Notes: generated from the sequence alone by a model not told the origin. A stretch of DNA of 64,000 nucleotides from Bin5 sp965116395 (GCA_965116395.1 OZ220684.1:1798001-1862000); one strand, 5' to 3'. Shown: positions 1-9,437, counted from the first letter of the stretch. Numbers and translations: made by a program.

Positions 1-530
1 GACGGCAGGGTCATAAAGAACTGGCGCATGAGAAAGACATAGACGGGGTTGGCGAAGTAGCTGGGCACAATGAGAGGCAGCCAGGTGCCGGTCCACCCTA
101 TCTCCTTATATAGCAGGAAACGCGGAATGATGGTCACCCAGAACGGCAGCATCATGGTGCTGAGCAGGATCATGAAGAGGAAATTTCGCCCCCAGAACCT
201 GAGGCGGGAGAATCCAAACCCGACCAGGGAAGCGCTCACCAGTTCACCGACGACGCAGAGGGCGACGATAATGGTAGTATTGAGAAAAAAGATGCCAAAG
301 GGAACGCTGTTCCAGGCGCGCGGGTAGTTGCCCAGGTAGAGTTCGGAAGGCAGAAGTCGCGCCGGAATCTGATTGAAATCCTGAAAGGTCTTGAGCGAAC
401 TCAAGATAACCCAGACGAGCGGAAAGATAAACCAGACAAGACCCACCGCCAACAAGAGGTAGGCCAGCAGGTCACGAATACGTCGCTGGGTTGTTCTGCT
501 CTTGCTCCAGGAAGCGGTCAGGGCGGACAA
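1..530 (-). CDS. Carbohydrate ABC transporter permease, MalG/UgpE type (3' end outside window)
   Basis: This is the inner-membrane permease of a binding-protein-dependent sugar importer, working as a heterodimer with the permease encoded just upstream (537-1460). About 176 codons are present; the C-terminal part, including the EAA loop, lies beyond base 1. The translation closely matches the permease at 8562-9437 (shared FANPVYVFLMRQFFM). As in that copy, the best start is TTG at 530, six bases after the stop of the upstream permease, which implies translational coupling. Family assignment is firm; the substrate is unknown and is inferred to be a sugar from the family and the neighbours. Confidence 0.88.
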   Translation of the reverse strand, partial: MSALTASWSKSRTTQRRIRDLLAYLLLAVGLVWFIFPLVWVILSSLKTFQDFNQIPARLLPSELYLGNYPRAWNSVPFGIFFLNTTIIVALCVVGELVSASLVGFGFSRLRFWGRNFLFMILLSTMMLPFWVTIIPRFLLYKEIGWTGTWLPLIVPSYFANPVYVFLMRQFFMTLP

Positions 531-536
531 GGCGGG

Positions 537-1460
537 CTACTCCTCACCCTCGTAGTAGACCCAGTAGCGGGCGATGCGGAAGTTGAGAATGGTCAGCCCC
601 AGGATGATGAGGAAAATCATCCAGGCCAGCGCTGAGGCATAACCCATGCGAAAGAATCCAAAAGCCACTCGATAGAGATAGAGACCATAAAACAGGGTGG
701 CGGTGCCGGGGCCGCCATCGGTCATGATGAACGCGTCCACAAATGACTGCATCACTCCGATTGTAGTCACGATAACGTTGTAGAAGATAGCTGGCGAGAT
801 CTGGGGCAGGGTCACATGCCAGAACTTGGCCCATTCTGCGCCGCCATCGAGTTCGACCGCCTCATAGAGGTGCTGTGGCACGCCTTGCAGCGCAGCAAGG
901 ATAATCAGCATGGCGCCGCCGGCGGTGGCAAGGGCTTTCAGAGCGAGTGATGGCAGCGCCCAGGTGGTATCGAAGAGCCAGTTCGGCCCCTCAATTCCAA
1001 TCCACGCCAGCGACGAGTTGACGGGGCCATTCTTTGCAAGGATCGTCGTCCAAAGCAAGGCCAGGCCGACGCCGCCGATCACACTGGGCATATAAAAGGA
1101 GGTGCGGAAAAAAGGGATGCCGCGCACTTTCTGGTTGAGCAATATCGCAACCAATATGCTGATGGCCGTGCCGGCCGGAACGGTGAGGAGGACATAAGTA
1201 AAGGTAACCTTTAGTGAGTCGCGGACTCTGGGATCCTCAAACAGCATGCGCTGGATGTTTTCGAAGCCGATGAACTCAGGGGAGCCAATCAACTGATAGC
1301 GGGTAAAGCTGAGGATGAAGGAGGCGATAAAGGGGTAGACCATCAGGAAGCCGAAGCTGACCAGCCAAGGCGAGATAAAGGCCCAACCGACCAGGTGTGG
1401 TCTCAGCTTGGCCCAGCGAATCCTGCTGAGGCGCGGCGCAATCGTCATGGCGGTTTGCAT
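537..1460 (-). CDS. Carbohydrate ABC transporter permease, MalF/UgpA type
   Basis: Six-helix inner-membrane permease of a CUT1-type sugar importer. The 307-residue length is normal for the family. The cytoplasmic EAA loop that docks on the ATPase is at about residues 200-219 (YEAVELDGGAEWAKFWHVTL). It is the middle gene of the order binding protein, permease, permease. No ATPase gene is nearby, as is usual where a shared MsmK/UgpC-type ATPase serves several importers. It is a clear paralogue of 9444-10358. The start ATG at 1460 has only a weak ribosome site and is preceded by a stable hairpin (1485-1525) that may set its expression relative to the binding protein. Confidence 0.92.
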   Translation of the reverse strand: MQTAMTIAPRLSRIRWAKLRPHLVGWAFISPWLVSFGFLMVYPFIASFILSFTRYQLIGSPEFIGFENIQRMLFEDPRVRDSLKVTFTYVLLTVPAGTAISILVAILLNQKVRGIPFFRTSFYMPSVIGGVGLALLWTTILAKNGPVNSSLAWIGIEGPNWLFDTTWALPSLALKALATAGGAMLIILAALQGVPQHLYEAVELDGGAEWAKFWHVTLPQISPAIFYNVIVTTIGVMQSFVDAFIMTDGGPGTATLFYGLYLYRVAFGFFRMGYASALAWMIFLIILGLTILNFRIARYWVYYEGEE

Positions 1461-1484
1461 CTGTCTTTAAAGTGGATAGTGGAT

Positions 1485-1525
1485 AGTGGATAGTGGCAAG
1501 CGTTCCTCACAAGCCACTATCCACT
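1485..1525 (-). promoter_or_regulatory. Intergenic hairpin between binding-protein and permease genes
   Basis: A perfect 13-bp inverted repeat (AGTGGATAGTGGC at 1485-1497 and its complement at 1513-1525) with a 15-base loop lies between the binding-protein stop and the permease start. The left arm continues a short tandem run of AGTGGAT heptads (1471-1491). No T-run follows in the transcribed direction, so it looks like an mRNA stabiliser or partial attenuator rather than a full terminator. The second operon has an equivalent hairpin at the same place (10397-10436). Confidence 0.6.
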
Positions 1526-1540
1526 GCTGTCTAGAAACTA

Positions 1541-2887
1541 TCAGGCATGCGCCGCCAGGATTTCGTCAGTCATCAGGTCGGCCACGATCACTTGCTCCTC
1601 CACGGTTGTCTCACAGCGCAGGACAGATCCCCAAACGATTTTGATCTCTCCGAACCATTCCAGGACCCCCGGAAGCTGGGGCGTGAAGACGAAATTGTCA
1701 AAGGCATCGAGCCTGGCCTCGACCGCTTCGGGTCCGCCCCATGTCGCCTGGTAGTCTGCGTCCAGCCATACGCCGGCGTTGACCGGTTCAGCTTGACCAC
1801 TCAGGCCGATTTTTTTCTGGTTCTCGAAGTTAGCCAGGTACCTGATGAAATCAAAGGATTCCTCGGGGTGCTGGCTTTGCGTTGTAACGATGTGGAAGTG
1901 CATGGATCCAAGACCGGCACTCTTACCGGTGTTGGGGGAACGAACCCAAGCTACCTGGGTGAGATCGGCCTCACTTTGGGCTGCCCATGCCAGATCGCCG
2001 CGGCAAGTGATGCCCACGACGCCGGCAACCCAAGGATTGATGCCCAAAGCCGTCCCATGGCCGTTATAGTCGTCTACGTTCAACATGCATCCGTCCTGGC
2101 AGATCATGTCGACAGCAAAGTTCTGCCCTTCGATGAACTCGGGCGTGTTCCAGGATCCCTTCTTGTTCTCGACGTCGATGAGTTGGCCGCCGTTGGAAAC
2201 ACTCCAGTTCATCAAGCCATCCTGCTCGAGATGGCCTGCGCTGTATTGGGAGCCATAGATGTTCTCGTCCAGGTCGTTGATGGCACAGGCGGCCTCGCGG
2301 TAGTCGTTCCAGTCCCACCATTTGTCGCCGTTATGATCGTGTTCCCAGGGCATGGGGACGCCGGCTTCCTTGAAGAGGTCCTTGTTGATGCCGGACATGA
2401 CGATATTGAGCTGGAAGGGCACGGCCTTTACCTTGCCCGGCTCGTAGCCGACATGTTTGGGGATGCGGATCATTTCGCTGCCCTCTTCGCCGGGGAAGGG
2501 AAGGCCCTTTGCCTCGAAGTAAGGAGTAAGATCGGCGGCAATCTCATGGAAGGCACTCAATTTGAGATCGTTGAACAGCATAATGTCGCCCCACTCACCT
2601 GCGGCGACCAGGATAGGCATGCGGCGATCGAAGTCGGCAACCGGTTCAAAGATGATGCCGATCTGCGGATTCTCTTCGGCCCATTGGTCGAGGAAGCCGT
2701 TCATGAGCTCACGGCGAGCGCCCGATCCCCACTTATTGAGGAACCGCAGGGCGACGCGTTCGGAGGAAGGGCCGGAATCTTCCATACCCGTTGGAGCGAC
2801 GGGGGCCACACATCCAGCCACGGCTGCACCCGCCACCAGGCTACCAGACACTTTGAGAAAATCACGTCTGCTTGACTTGCTTGTCAT
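1541..2887 (-). CDS. Sugar ABC transporter substrate-binding lipoprotein
   Basis: Extracytoplasmic solute-binding protein, family 1 (MalE/UgpB type), 448 residues. The N-terminus has a twin-arginine-like stretch (SRRDFLKVSG, residues 6-15), a hydrophobic segment and a lipobox AVAGC with Cys26, so it is probably exported and lipid-anchored. The open frame extends 46 codons further upstream, but ATG 2887 is preceded by GGAGGA at good spacing and matches the start of the paralogue at 11804, so I prefer it. It delivers ligand to the permeases at 537-1460 and 1-530. Several aromatic residues in the mature part fit a carbohydrate ligand; the actual ligand cannot be read from the sequence. Confidence 0.93.
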   Translation of the reverse strand: MTSKSSRRDFLKVSGSLVAGAAVAGCVAPVAPTGMEDSGPSSERVALRFLNKWGSGARRELMNGFLDQWAEENPQIGIIFEPVADFDRRMPILVAAGEWGDIMLFNDLKLSAFHEIAADLTPYFEAKGLPFPGEEGSEMIRIPKHVGYEPGKVKAVPFQLNIVMSGINKDLFKEAGVPMPWEHDHNGDKWWDWNDYREAACAINDLDENIYGSQYSAGHLEQDGLMNWSVSNGGQLIDVENKKGSWNTPEFIEGQNFAVDMICQDGCMLNVDDYNGHGTALGINPWVAGVVGITCRGDLAWAAQSEADLTQVAWVRSPNTGKSAGLGSMHFHIVTTQSQHPEESFDFIRYLANFENQKKIGLSGQAEPVNAGVWLDADYQATWGGPEAVEARLDAFDNFVFTPQLPGVLEWFGEIKIVWGSVLRCETTVEEQVIVADLMTDEILAAHA

Positions 2888-3013
2888 CGGTTTTTCCTCC
2901 TTCGGACCAGTGTTGAAAGGATAGAAATGCGTTACATTCCCCCACGTCACTGCCTTCAGAAGCTGTTCGAAAGGTAACAGCTGTCGGCCAGATGATTGGA
3001 AAGCGATGTGTTT

Positions 3014-3771
3014 GTGAATACCCAACGATACCCATCAGATTAGGCCGACAGCCGCTGGCATCGTATCCAGGATCTGATTCCAGCGGCCAAACCGGGCGGA
3101 CGACTTCGCAGACTGAATGTGCGCCAAGTCGTCAACGAGGTTTTCAGTTTAACTGTGGGTAGTGTGACCGACGGCGCACGCTGTCTAACACCTAACCGCG
3201 TTGTCGGCAGGGCATTTGCCTTCTTCAGTCCAGTAGCCGGGGATGGTCATTGTCACAGACTCAAGGCAGGCTACGGGCTGAAGTGCGCCAGCAGGACGGG
3301 CGATACAAGCACCCGGCAGGACGGTACAGTCTCCCATCTTGCGGGCATCGCGGCGCCGTTGGATAGTCAGACGGTCACGACAGGCTACACACCCACAGGA
3401 GTACGAGACCTGGACGGCGGCAAACGGATCAGCGGATGCCAACGGCACATCCTGAGCGATACGATGGGACTCGCGTTGACCGTTTTTGTCACGTCCGCTT
3501 CCGTTCTCGACCGTAATGGTGCTTGTCTGCTGCTCGAACGTCGCACCGATCTCGGCAGAAACTTTGTCTCGCCCGATTTTATGGCACCCGGTGCGGCCCT
3601 ATCCAAGATTGGGGTGCACAGGGATTGCGTTTTCGCCTGCTACATGTTCTGTGCTCTAAAGATCAGGAGGGATTCGCTCTCTTGACTCGTCGCTGGTTTT
3701 CCAGTGCAGCGCCTTGCGAACGCGCATTCGCTTCAACAGTTCGGCTTTTGTATCATTATAATGATATATGA
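3014..3771 (+). pseudogene. Decayed IS5-family transposase
   Basis: Fragments of an IS5-type DDE transposase can be read in order on the plus strand. They are the N-terminal RYPSD-DSRW and LIPAAKPGGRLRRLNVRQVV, then DLDGGKRISGCQRHIL and VLDRNGACLLLERR (the YDAGKKVKGRKRHI/DRDGAKL region), then KDQEGFALLTRRW and CERAF near the C-terminus in the next frame. An in-frame TAG at 3041-3043 interrupts the start, the reading frame shifts at least twice, and the W of the PRRWVVERTF motif is followed by a garbled stretch. It is dead. It separates the first ABC operon from the kinase remnant. Element ends were not identified. Confidence 0.8.
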
Positions 3772-3818
3772 TTGAAATTCATCTGTCAAGTCCCAAGAAT
3801 CGGGTGGGTGTGTCCCGG

Positions 3819-4180
3819 ACTTTTGGACAGCCGCTGTCTGAATCAGGAATGGACAGGACTGTTATAGCACAGTTTTCAAGCCATCAGCCCTCCTTTTGGC
3901 GCCATGCTTGACCAACCCTTCACTGCTGGCACCATGCTGGCCTTCTTCGCAACGTCGTTGATTGGCGGCGGGAACACTGCCGGACAGGCGCACCGCGGCG
4001 AAGAAGGCGCCGCGGTCGGGGAGGCATGTTTTTGGAGGGGGGCGTTGCGGGGGCGCAGCCCCTGCACAAGGGAGGGCCGAAGGCCCGACCGCCCAAAAAT
4101 ACAACAATGAGGGGAGAAAAACACCTTTGCTCCCCTCGTTCAGATTTGCGAATCAGTTGCGGCTGAGTAGTTACCACCAT
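3819..4180. repeat. Dispersed repeat element, copy R1
   Basis: One of three long copies of a non-coding element (others near 26771-27180 and 53596-53940) and a short one at 5812-5886. Shared blocks are GCTGTCTGAATCAGGAATGG near the left end and a core at about 4021-4096 with two hairpins (GGGGCGCAGCCCC and GGGCC-GAA-GGCCC). A right block contains GCGAATCAGTTGCGGCTG. No plausible protein is encoded; the open frames across it have no similarity to known families and are not conserved among copies. It abuts, and probably truncated, the histidine kinase that follows. Confidence 0.75.
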
Positions 4181-4185
4181 TCTCA

Positions 4186-5222
4186 AATCTCAACTGGCAA
4201 AGTCTGCGGGGACAGCCCCTGGCCCAGATTGTTCGCGACCACTGCATCGTTGAAACATGGCAGGACTGCAGGCAGGACGGCAGGCAGGCAGAGAGCATTT
4301 TTCAGTGGGGAGACAGAACAACGCGAGTCATTGCCCTCCCCTTTGTTGCTGGCGGGAGCGACGGTTTTATCCTGCTGCTGCAGGATATGACTGAGCTACA
4401 CCGGCTTGGACGAGTGCGGCGCGATTTCGTTAGCGACATCTCTCACGAATTGCGTACACCACTTGCATCCTTGCAGGCTTTAACAGAAACCCTACGGGAC
4501 GGGGCGCTGGACGACCCTACGGCCGCTCCGCGTTTTCTGGACCGGATCGAGACGGAGGTGGATGCCCTTGCACAGATGGTGCGGGAACTCCTAGAGCTTT
4601 CCCGAATCGAATCGGGCCAGGTTCCGTTCCGCTTCCAACCGGTGCCGGTCAGTGAAACTGTATTAACGCCGGTGGAGCGACTTCAGCCACTTGCTGCCCG
4701 AAGCGACATCAACCTTATCGTCGACCTGCCGCATCGTCTCCCGCGAGTCTACGCAGATGCCGAACGCATTCATCAGGTGATTACTAATTTGGTCCATAAT
4801 GCCCTGAAGTTTTCGCCGGCAGGGGGTCGGTCAAGATTTCAGCAGATGCGCAGCTCGAGGGCCAGAGAGTCAAGACTTCTGTCTACGATGCCGGCATAGG
4901 CGTTCCCGCGGAAGACTGGGACCGCATTTTTTGGCGGCTTTACAAGACAGATCGAGCGCGTGCAAGCCTGGGAACGGGTCTCGGGCTTGCCATAACGAAG
5001 CATATTGTTCAGGCGCACAGCGGCCGGATCTGGGTAGAAAGCGTCGAGAATCGGTGCAGCACGTTTTCTTTTACTCTTCCTGTCGCGCCGAATGGTGAAG
5101 GGGGCCAGACGAAGAGCCAGACATCTTTCTCTGTTGCGCCTCCGGTTGAGGCTCCCGCTTTCCTCGCATTCTTACCTCACATTCTTTCCTCACCGGTAAG
5201 CCGCCCACTAACATCCTCTTAA
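4186..5222 (+). pseudogene. PhoR-like sensor histidine kinase, 5'-truncated and frameshifted
   Basis: The conserved kinase core is readable. First comes the end of a PAS-like region (RDHCIVETWQDCR), then the H box DISHELRTPLASLQ, the N box NLVHNALKFSP and, after a frame change near 4827, the G1 box YDAGIGVP, the F-box region RIFWRLYKTD and the G2 box GTGLGLAI. The frameshift falls in a run of five G, so a one-base sequencing error is possible; an added base would restore the frame to the stop at 5220-5222. Upstream, coding sense fades where repeat R1 begins, and no membrane-spanning N-terminus is visible. No response regulator lies beside it. Probably a remnant of a phosphate-type two-component sensor. 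Confidence 0.8.
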
Positions 5223-5293
5223 CCGATCCCTAAGCCCCTATTTGCAACACCTGTACTTCGCGTTAATCGGGTGGCGTTATACTGGTATCTGAT

Positions 5294-5755
5294 ATGAAAA
5301 AGAAAACAATTCGACCTCGCCCAGAAGAGATTAGAGAGTCACAGGCTGCGACAACAGCGCGCGGCGAATGTCAAAGGGTCATGCGAACTGGGCTGCAAGA
5401 AATGAAAAGAGGGCAGATGCTGCCAGCTTCACTTGAGAGATTCATGCTCCTCCGCCAGATCGACTCATTCCACAAGGTCTGGCTCCTCCTGTTTTTTCAC
5501 CAACGCTCACACGAAGACGGGATCAACCGAGATTATTTGCGCCAGGTGACTTTTGCGGACGCGCAGACGCTGGATGAGGCAGTTGACGAACTTCAGGACG
5601 CAGGGCTCTTGATAGCGACTAGAGAGGCACTAAGCCTCAGAGATGCTCCAGAGGTGCGTTCTGACTTGGACACGATGGCACGCGTTTTTGAGGATCCGCT
5701 GGGCCGACAGGATCTCCTGCGCAGGCTGTACAGGCGTGCTTCGGTTCCGTTGTAG
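5294..5755 (+). CDS. Hypothetical protein with probable winged-helix fold
   Basis: 153 residues, not recognised as a named family. The N-terminal third is charged (many Lys, Arg and Glu). Residues about 45-110 alternate in a way typical of a winged helix: a helix with KVWLLLFFHQR, a turn, a helix with TLDEAVDELQDAGLL, then a short hydrophobic beta segment. The C-terminus is an Arg-rich helix. This suggests a small DNA-binding or protein-binding regulator, but that is inference. It starts with ATG 72 bases after the kinase remnant and runs the same way, so it may once have been co-transcribed with a two-component system. Confidence 0.55.
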   Translation: MKKKTIRPRPEEIRESQAATTARGECQRVMRTGLQEMKRGQMLPASLERFMLLRQIDSFHKVWLLLFFHQRSHEDGINRDYLRQVTFADAQTLDEAVDELQDAGLLIATREALSLRDAPEVRSDLDTMARVFEDPLGRQDLLRRLYRRASVPL

Positions 5756-5776
5756 ATAGTTCTTTCGGAGTGATCA

Positions 5777-6229
5777 GTGGTTATTGAGTTTAGACTGCAG
5801 ATAGGGGGTAAACATGGTTGGCTAGACGCATTGCTGGGGAGGAATGGGCAGGGTGGCGAGCAAGGGCGGGGCGTTGCGGGGGCGCAGGAGCGGGGTCTGG
5901 ACGACCTGCCCGGCGGCGATTGGGAAACGCGCCCGCAGCAGCGTCTGGTCTCTTACGATAAGCTGATCGACGAAGCAGCGGCCAGCACGGTCGAGGTCTG
6001 GCCGCCGGAGAGTACGTTAGGGGTAAGCCGCCAGCTGTTGAGCGTCGCCGAGCGCTTCACAGTGGACGAGGCCGCCGCTCTCCACAGGCGCTTTGCAGTC
6101 CTGGACGACAAACTACAGGCGGAGGACGAGCATTTCGCGCCTGGTTTCCAGGCGCGGCCGATGCGTTACTTCTTCAACCGGATGCCAGCCGAATTCACCC
6201 TCGCGGACTTTATCGGCAGCTGGAATTGA
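5777..6229 (+). CDS. Hypothetical protein, probably the C-terminal remnant of a larger gene
   Basis: The open frame covers 150 codons, but only the part after about 5890 (ETRPQQRLVSYDKLID onward) has the composition of a real protein: amphipathic helices followed by MRYFFNRMPAEFTL near the end. The first 35 codons run through heptad-repeat and R4 repeat sequence (5812-5886), have a GTG start inside a repeat and no ribosome site. The likely reading is that the repeat element replaced the 5' part of a gene. Family not recognised. It ends three bases from the 3' end of the convergent SDR gene (6233-7087). Confidence 0.4.
   Translation: MVIEFRLQIGGKHGWLDALLGRNGQGGEQGRGVAGAQERGLDDLPGGDWETRPQQRLVSYDKLIDEAAASTVEVWPPESTLGVSRQLLSVAERFTVDEAAALHRRFAVLDDKLQAEDEHFAPGFQARPMRYFFNRMPAEFTLADFIGSWN
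5812..5886. repeat. Dispersed repeat element, short copy R4
   Basis: A short diverged copy carrying TTGGCTAGACGCATTGCTGG and GGGCGGGGCGTTGCGGGGGC, which match the core of repeats R1-R3. The second hairpin and right end are missing. It lies inside the 5' part of the reading frame at 5777-6229. Confidence 0.55.
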
Positions 6230-6232
6230 GTC

Positions 6233-7087
6233 TTACAGCTCATCCTTCAACCACTGCGAGCCCTGCGCTTCCAACCTGGCGCGCAGATCCTTCTCCAGCC
6301 GCCCGATCATGCCGCCGGGGCTGTATGCTGCGTTGCCGGCGTCGGCGACCAGATTATGGCCGGTGATGGCAACGGACTCATCTGAAGCCAAAAACAACAT
6401 GACCTCGGCCACGTGTTCGGGCAGGGCGGGGCTGCCCATGGGATAGGCGAATTTCTGTGTGCGGACCGAGGCCGGGCTGTTGGCGAGCATCTCGTATTTC
6501 TTTTCAGTGAGCATTCGCGCGGGGGTGAGGGTGTTGGCGCGGATGCCGTCGGGGCCGTAGGTGATGGCCAGATGCTGGGTGAAATTGATCATGGCGGCCT
6601 TGGCCGGGCCATAGGATGAGATGCTGGCGCCGCCGCCAAGGGCGGTGCTCGATGAGACGTTGATGATGTTGCCGCTCCCCTGCTTGATCATCAGCGGAAC
6701 CACCTCTTTGCAAAAGAGAAGCGGCGCGGTCACGTGGCAGGAGAAGCCGTCATCCCAGTCCTGGAGTGTGACATCCTCCAACATGCCCCCCGGGTTGTCG
6801 ATGATGGCATTGTTGACCATGACATCGACGCGCCCATAGCGCTCGACGGTGAATTCGACCAGGGCTGTTATGTCCTCTTTGATCATGACATCACAGCGCT
6901 TGTAGGCGATCTCACCGCTGAGACCTTCTGCGGCGGCGAGTACTTTCTGCGAGTTCTCCGGCGTTCGGCCGCGGTCGCAGATGACGACGGAGGCGCCCTC
7001 GCGGGCCATCGCCAGCGCGCCGGCTTTGCCCAGCCCCAGCGTTGCGCCGGTGATGATGGCGACTTTGCCTTCCATTCTCGTTCCCAT
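6233..7087 (-). CDS. SDR-family NAD(P)-dependent dehydrogenase
   Basis: Classical short-chain dehydrogenase, 284 residues. The cofactor motif is TGATLGLG (13-20), the NNA-type motif VNNAI is near 91, catalytic Ser lies in NVSSS (about 145) and Tyr159/Lys163 lie in YGPAK. The start ATG 7087 follows AAGGAG by eight bases. It likely oxidises or reduces a sugar, sugar acid or polyol. It lies downstream of the frameshifted sugar-hydrolase-like gene in the same direction and may belong to the transcription unit of the importer at 8562-11804. The exact substrate cannot be told from the sequence. A small direct repeat, two copies of ATGTTCAGTG, sits just upstream (7101-7121). Confidence 0.9.
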   Translation of the reverse strand: MGTRMEGKVAIITGATLGLGKAGALAMAREGASVVICDRGRTPENSQKVLAAAEGLSGEIAYKRCDVMIKEDITALVEFTVERYGRVDVMVNNAIIDNPGGMLEDVTLQDWDDGFSCHVTAPLLFCKEVVPLMIKQGSGNIINVSSSTALGGGASISSYGPAKAAMINFTQHLAITYGPDGIRANTLTPARMLTEKKYEMLANSPASVRTQKFAYPMGSPALPEHVAEVMLFLASDESVAITGHNLVADAGNAAYSPGGMIGRLEKDLRARLEAQGSQWLKDEL

Positions 7088-7207
7088 GGGTTTCTCCTTA
7101 ATGTTCAGTGATGTTCAGTGGCGATGCCGCAAGAGTCACCCGCTGAACGCGGCGTGCATCTTGCGGGATGACGCGGGCGGCGGACGGCCCGCTATACAGA
7201 CAAGGGG

Positions 7208-8565
7208 TTAATCGCTGAATGAGAAGGAATAGAGCTTCGCGTCCCGCAGTTCGAAGATAAGCTGAATTTCCCGGCCCATCAGCGCGGACAGATCCTGACC
7301 GTCGCGCCATTGCAGGGGGTGATCGGTGACATCGGCCTGGACCGGAATCGAATCGGCCAGGGTCTTGCCATCGACATCCGCGAGCGCGGCTCTGACCTGG
7401 CCGCGGGCCGCGTCGGCGCTGAGACGGAGTTGGCGTCCGCTGCACAGTACAGGCTGCGTGACGAGCGTCGCGGTCTGTGAATTGCTGGCCGGCGTCAGCC
7501 CGGCAAACCCGTCCGGACGCAGCGTTGCCAGTCCAAGATAGGCGGAGCGCCAGTCGGTGTGGGGGCCCCGTCGCTGCCGCCGTAATAGAGCTGCAGGCGC
7601 CCGTCCTTGAGGAACGGATAGGCCCCGGCGTAGACGCAGCCCCAGTCGAAGCTGCCTTCCTCGCCGCGCTCGATCAGGGGTGTCCCCGGAGAGACGCGCT
7701 GCCATTGCACGGTGTCGGAACTCCAGGCCAGCTCACAGTCGACCAGGTCGGTCGCGGTATCGAACATCATCAGCAGGCCGAGATAGAGCTGGGCGTAGGG
7801 GAAGGCGATCAGGGCGTAGGTCTGGCGTTCGGGTTCGTCGGGCAGGGCGTGCAGCACTTCGACCGCCCGCGTCCAGGTGCTGAAATCCTCGCTTTCGGTG
7901 CGGCCGACGGTGCGCTGGCGCCCGTCCCACAGGCGGGTTATGCCGACATACCTGCCATGGCGTTCGTCCCAGAACAGATTGTTGTGGGTATCCCAACGGG
8001 CGTCGATCTCGGGGCAGGGCTGGATGGGGGACCAGTGCAGGCCGTCGGGCGAACTGGCGACGCCGCCCTCCATGAAGGCCTTGAACCTGCCGGCCGGGTC
8101 CGGATCGCGGGGGTCGAGAGTTACGCCGACGCCGTGGACGTCGCGCATGACCAGATTGTTGCGGGTGGAGCCATTGAACTCGATCAGGCCCAGTTCGGGC
8201 CTTTGCCAGCGGATGCCATCGGAGGAGACGGCGTAACAGACGCCCATCTCGCGGTGCTTCCTGATGTGTTCGTCGGCTCTTGCGCGGGCAAGCGCAGCGC
8301 GATAGGCGCCGCGTTCCCGTTGTGGGGGCGGGGTATCGGATGTGGCCGCGTCGATGATAAAGGGGTTGTACCAGCACTTGAAGAGGTTGTCGGTGCGGTC
8401 GAAGATCACATTGGGGTAGAGGTTGTCGTGGCGGACTTCCCAGGGCAGATCTTCGCCGAAGAGAGGATTTTCGCTCTCCTTGCGCGCCCGCCCCGGCGTT
8501 ACGGTGAGATGCTCGGCTTGCGCCCAGAGCGAAGTATCCAGAAGCAAATATCTGTTGTCGATCAT
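7208..8565 (-). pseudogene. Five-bladed-propeller glycosidase-like protein (GH32/GH43 style), frameshifted
   Basis: About 450 codons of a protein related to bacterial GH32/GH43-like propeller enzymes. Blades are visible as DNLYPNVIFD, CYAVSSDGIRWQRPELGL, SSPDGLHWSP, WDERHGRYVGITR and GCVYAGAYPFLKDGRLQLYYGG. The frame breaks at about 7555-7566 in a run of G followed by C. The upstream frame then ends near 7495, while the other frame continues (HTDWRSAYLGLATLRPDGF) to a stop at 7208. One base restores a full protein, so this may be a sequencing or assembly error rather than true decay. Start ATG 8565 overlaps the TGA of the upstream permease (ATGA), so it is part of the importer operon. Probable role: hydrolysis of the imported oligosaccharide. 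Confidence 0.75.
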
Positions 8566-9437
8566 GTTCCGGTCCGTCCTGTGAGCGCGATGCCGCGCAC
8601 CATGTATTTCTGCCCGATAAAAAAGATCGCAATCATCGGCAAGGAGGTGAACACGGTGGCGGCCATCAGCAGCCCTGGCACCGGATCCCCCTGCGCGATC
8701 TGCCATCTCAAAAACGCCAGCCCAATGGCGACGGTGTAGGTGCTGTCCTGGCTCAGATAGATGACCTGTTTGACGAAGTCGGTCCATACGTTGATGAAGG
8801 AGAAGATGGCGATGGTGGCCAGCACTGGCTTGGTCAACGGCAGCAGGATGCGCCAGAAGATGCCCAGCTCGTTGCAGCCGTCGATTTTGGCAGCGTCGTC
8901 CAATTCAGCCGGCAGGGTCATGAAGAACTGGCGCATAAGAAAGACGTAGACGGGGTTGGCGAAGTAGCTGGGCACGATGAGCGGCAGCCAGGTGCCGATC
9001 CAGCCGATATCCCTATAGAGCAGGAAGCGGGGGATGATCACCACCCAGAAGGGCAGCATCATAGTGCTGAGCAGGACCATGAAGAGGAAATTGCGGCCCC
9101 AGAACTTGAGGCGGGAGAAGCCGAAGCCGACGATGGAGGCGCTGACCAGCTCGCCGACGACGGAGAGAGAGACGATGATGGCGGTGTTGATAAAATAGCG
9201 GCCAAAGGGGACGCTGGTCCAGGCGCTGGGGTAGTTTCCAAAGTAGAGTGCGGAGGGAAAGATCCGCAGCGGGATCTGATTGAAGTCTTCAAAGGTTTTG
9301 AGCGAACCCATTATTACCCAGAAGAGCGGGAAGATGAACCAGACGAAACCGACGGCCAATAAGATGTAGGCGAGCACGTCGCGCAGGCGGCGCTGGGTGG
9401 TCTTGCTCTTGCTCCAGGAGGCGGTAAGCGCGGACAA
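8562..9437 (-). CDS. Carbohydrate ABC transporter permease, MalG/UgpE type
   Basis: Six-helix inner-membrane permease, 291 residues, second permease of the 11804-8562 importer. The EAA-type loop is AELDDAAKIDGCNELGIFWR. The start is TTG at 9437 (protein begins SALTASWSK); the paralogue at 530 keeps the same TTG, which supports it over later ATG codons. Its 3' end overlaps the start of the next gene by four bases. Close paralogue of the partial gene at 1-530. Confidence 0.92.
   Translation of the reverse strand: MSALTASWSKSKTTQRRLRDVLAYILLAVGFVWFIFPLFWVIMGSLKTFEDFNQIPLRIFPSALYFGNYPSAWTSVPFGRYFINTAIIVSLSVVGELVSASIVGFGFSRLKFWGRNFLFMVLLSTMMLPFWVVIIPRFLLYRDIGWIGTWLPLIVPSYFANPVYVFLMRQFFMTLPAELDDAAKIDGCNELGIFWRILLPLTKPVLATIAIFSFINVWTDFVKQVIYLSQDSTYTVAIGLAFLRWQIAQGDPVPGLLMAATVFTSLPMIAIFFIGQKYMVRGIALTGRTGT

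Noticed and set aside
1547..2875. Long plus-strand frame (442 codons) opposite the first binding-protein gene
   Set aside because: Mirror of the real gene: no motif, no ribosome site, and the same kind of frame appears opposite the paralogue.
3962..4390. 142-codon plus-strand frame across repeat R1
   Set aside because: Runs through the dispersed repeat and into the kinase remnant in the wrong frame; not conserved in R2 or R3.
5254..5283. Possible promoter before the winged-helix-like gene (TATACT at 5278)
   Set aside because: No acceptable -35 at normal spacing, and the -10 is only ten bases from the start codon.
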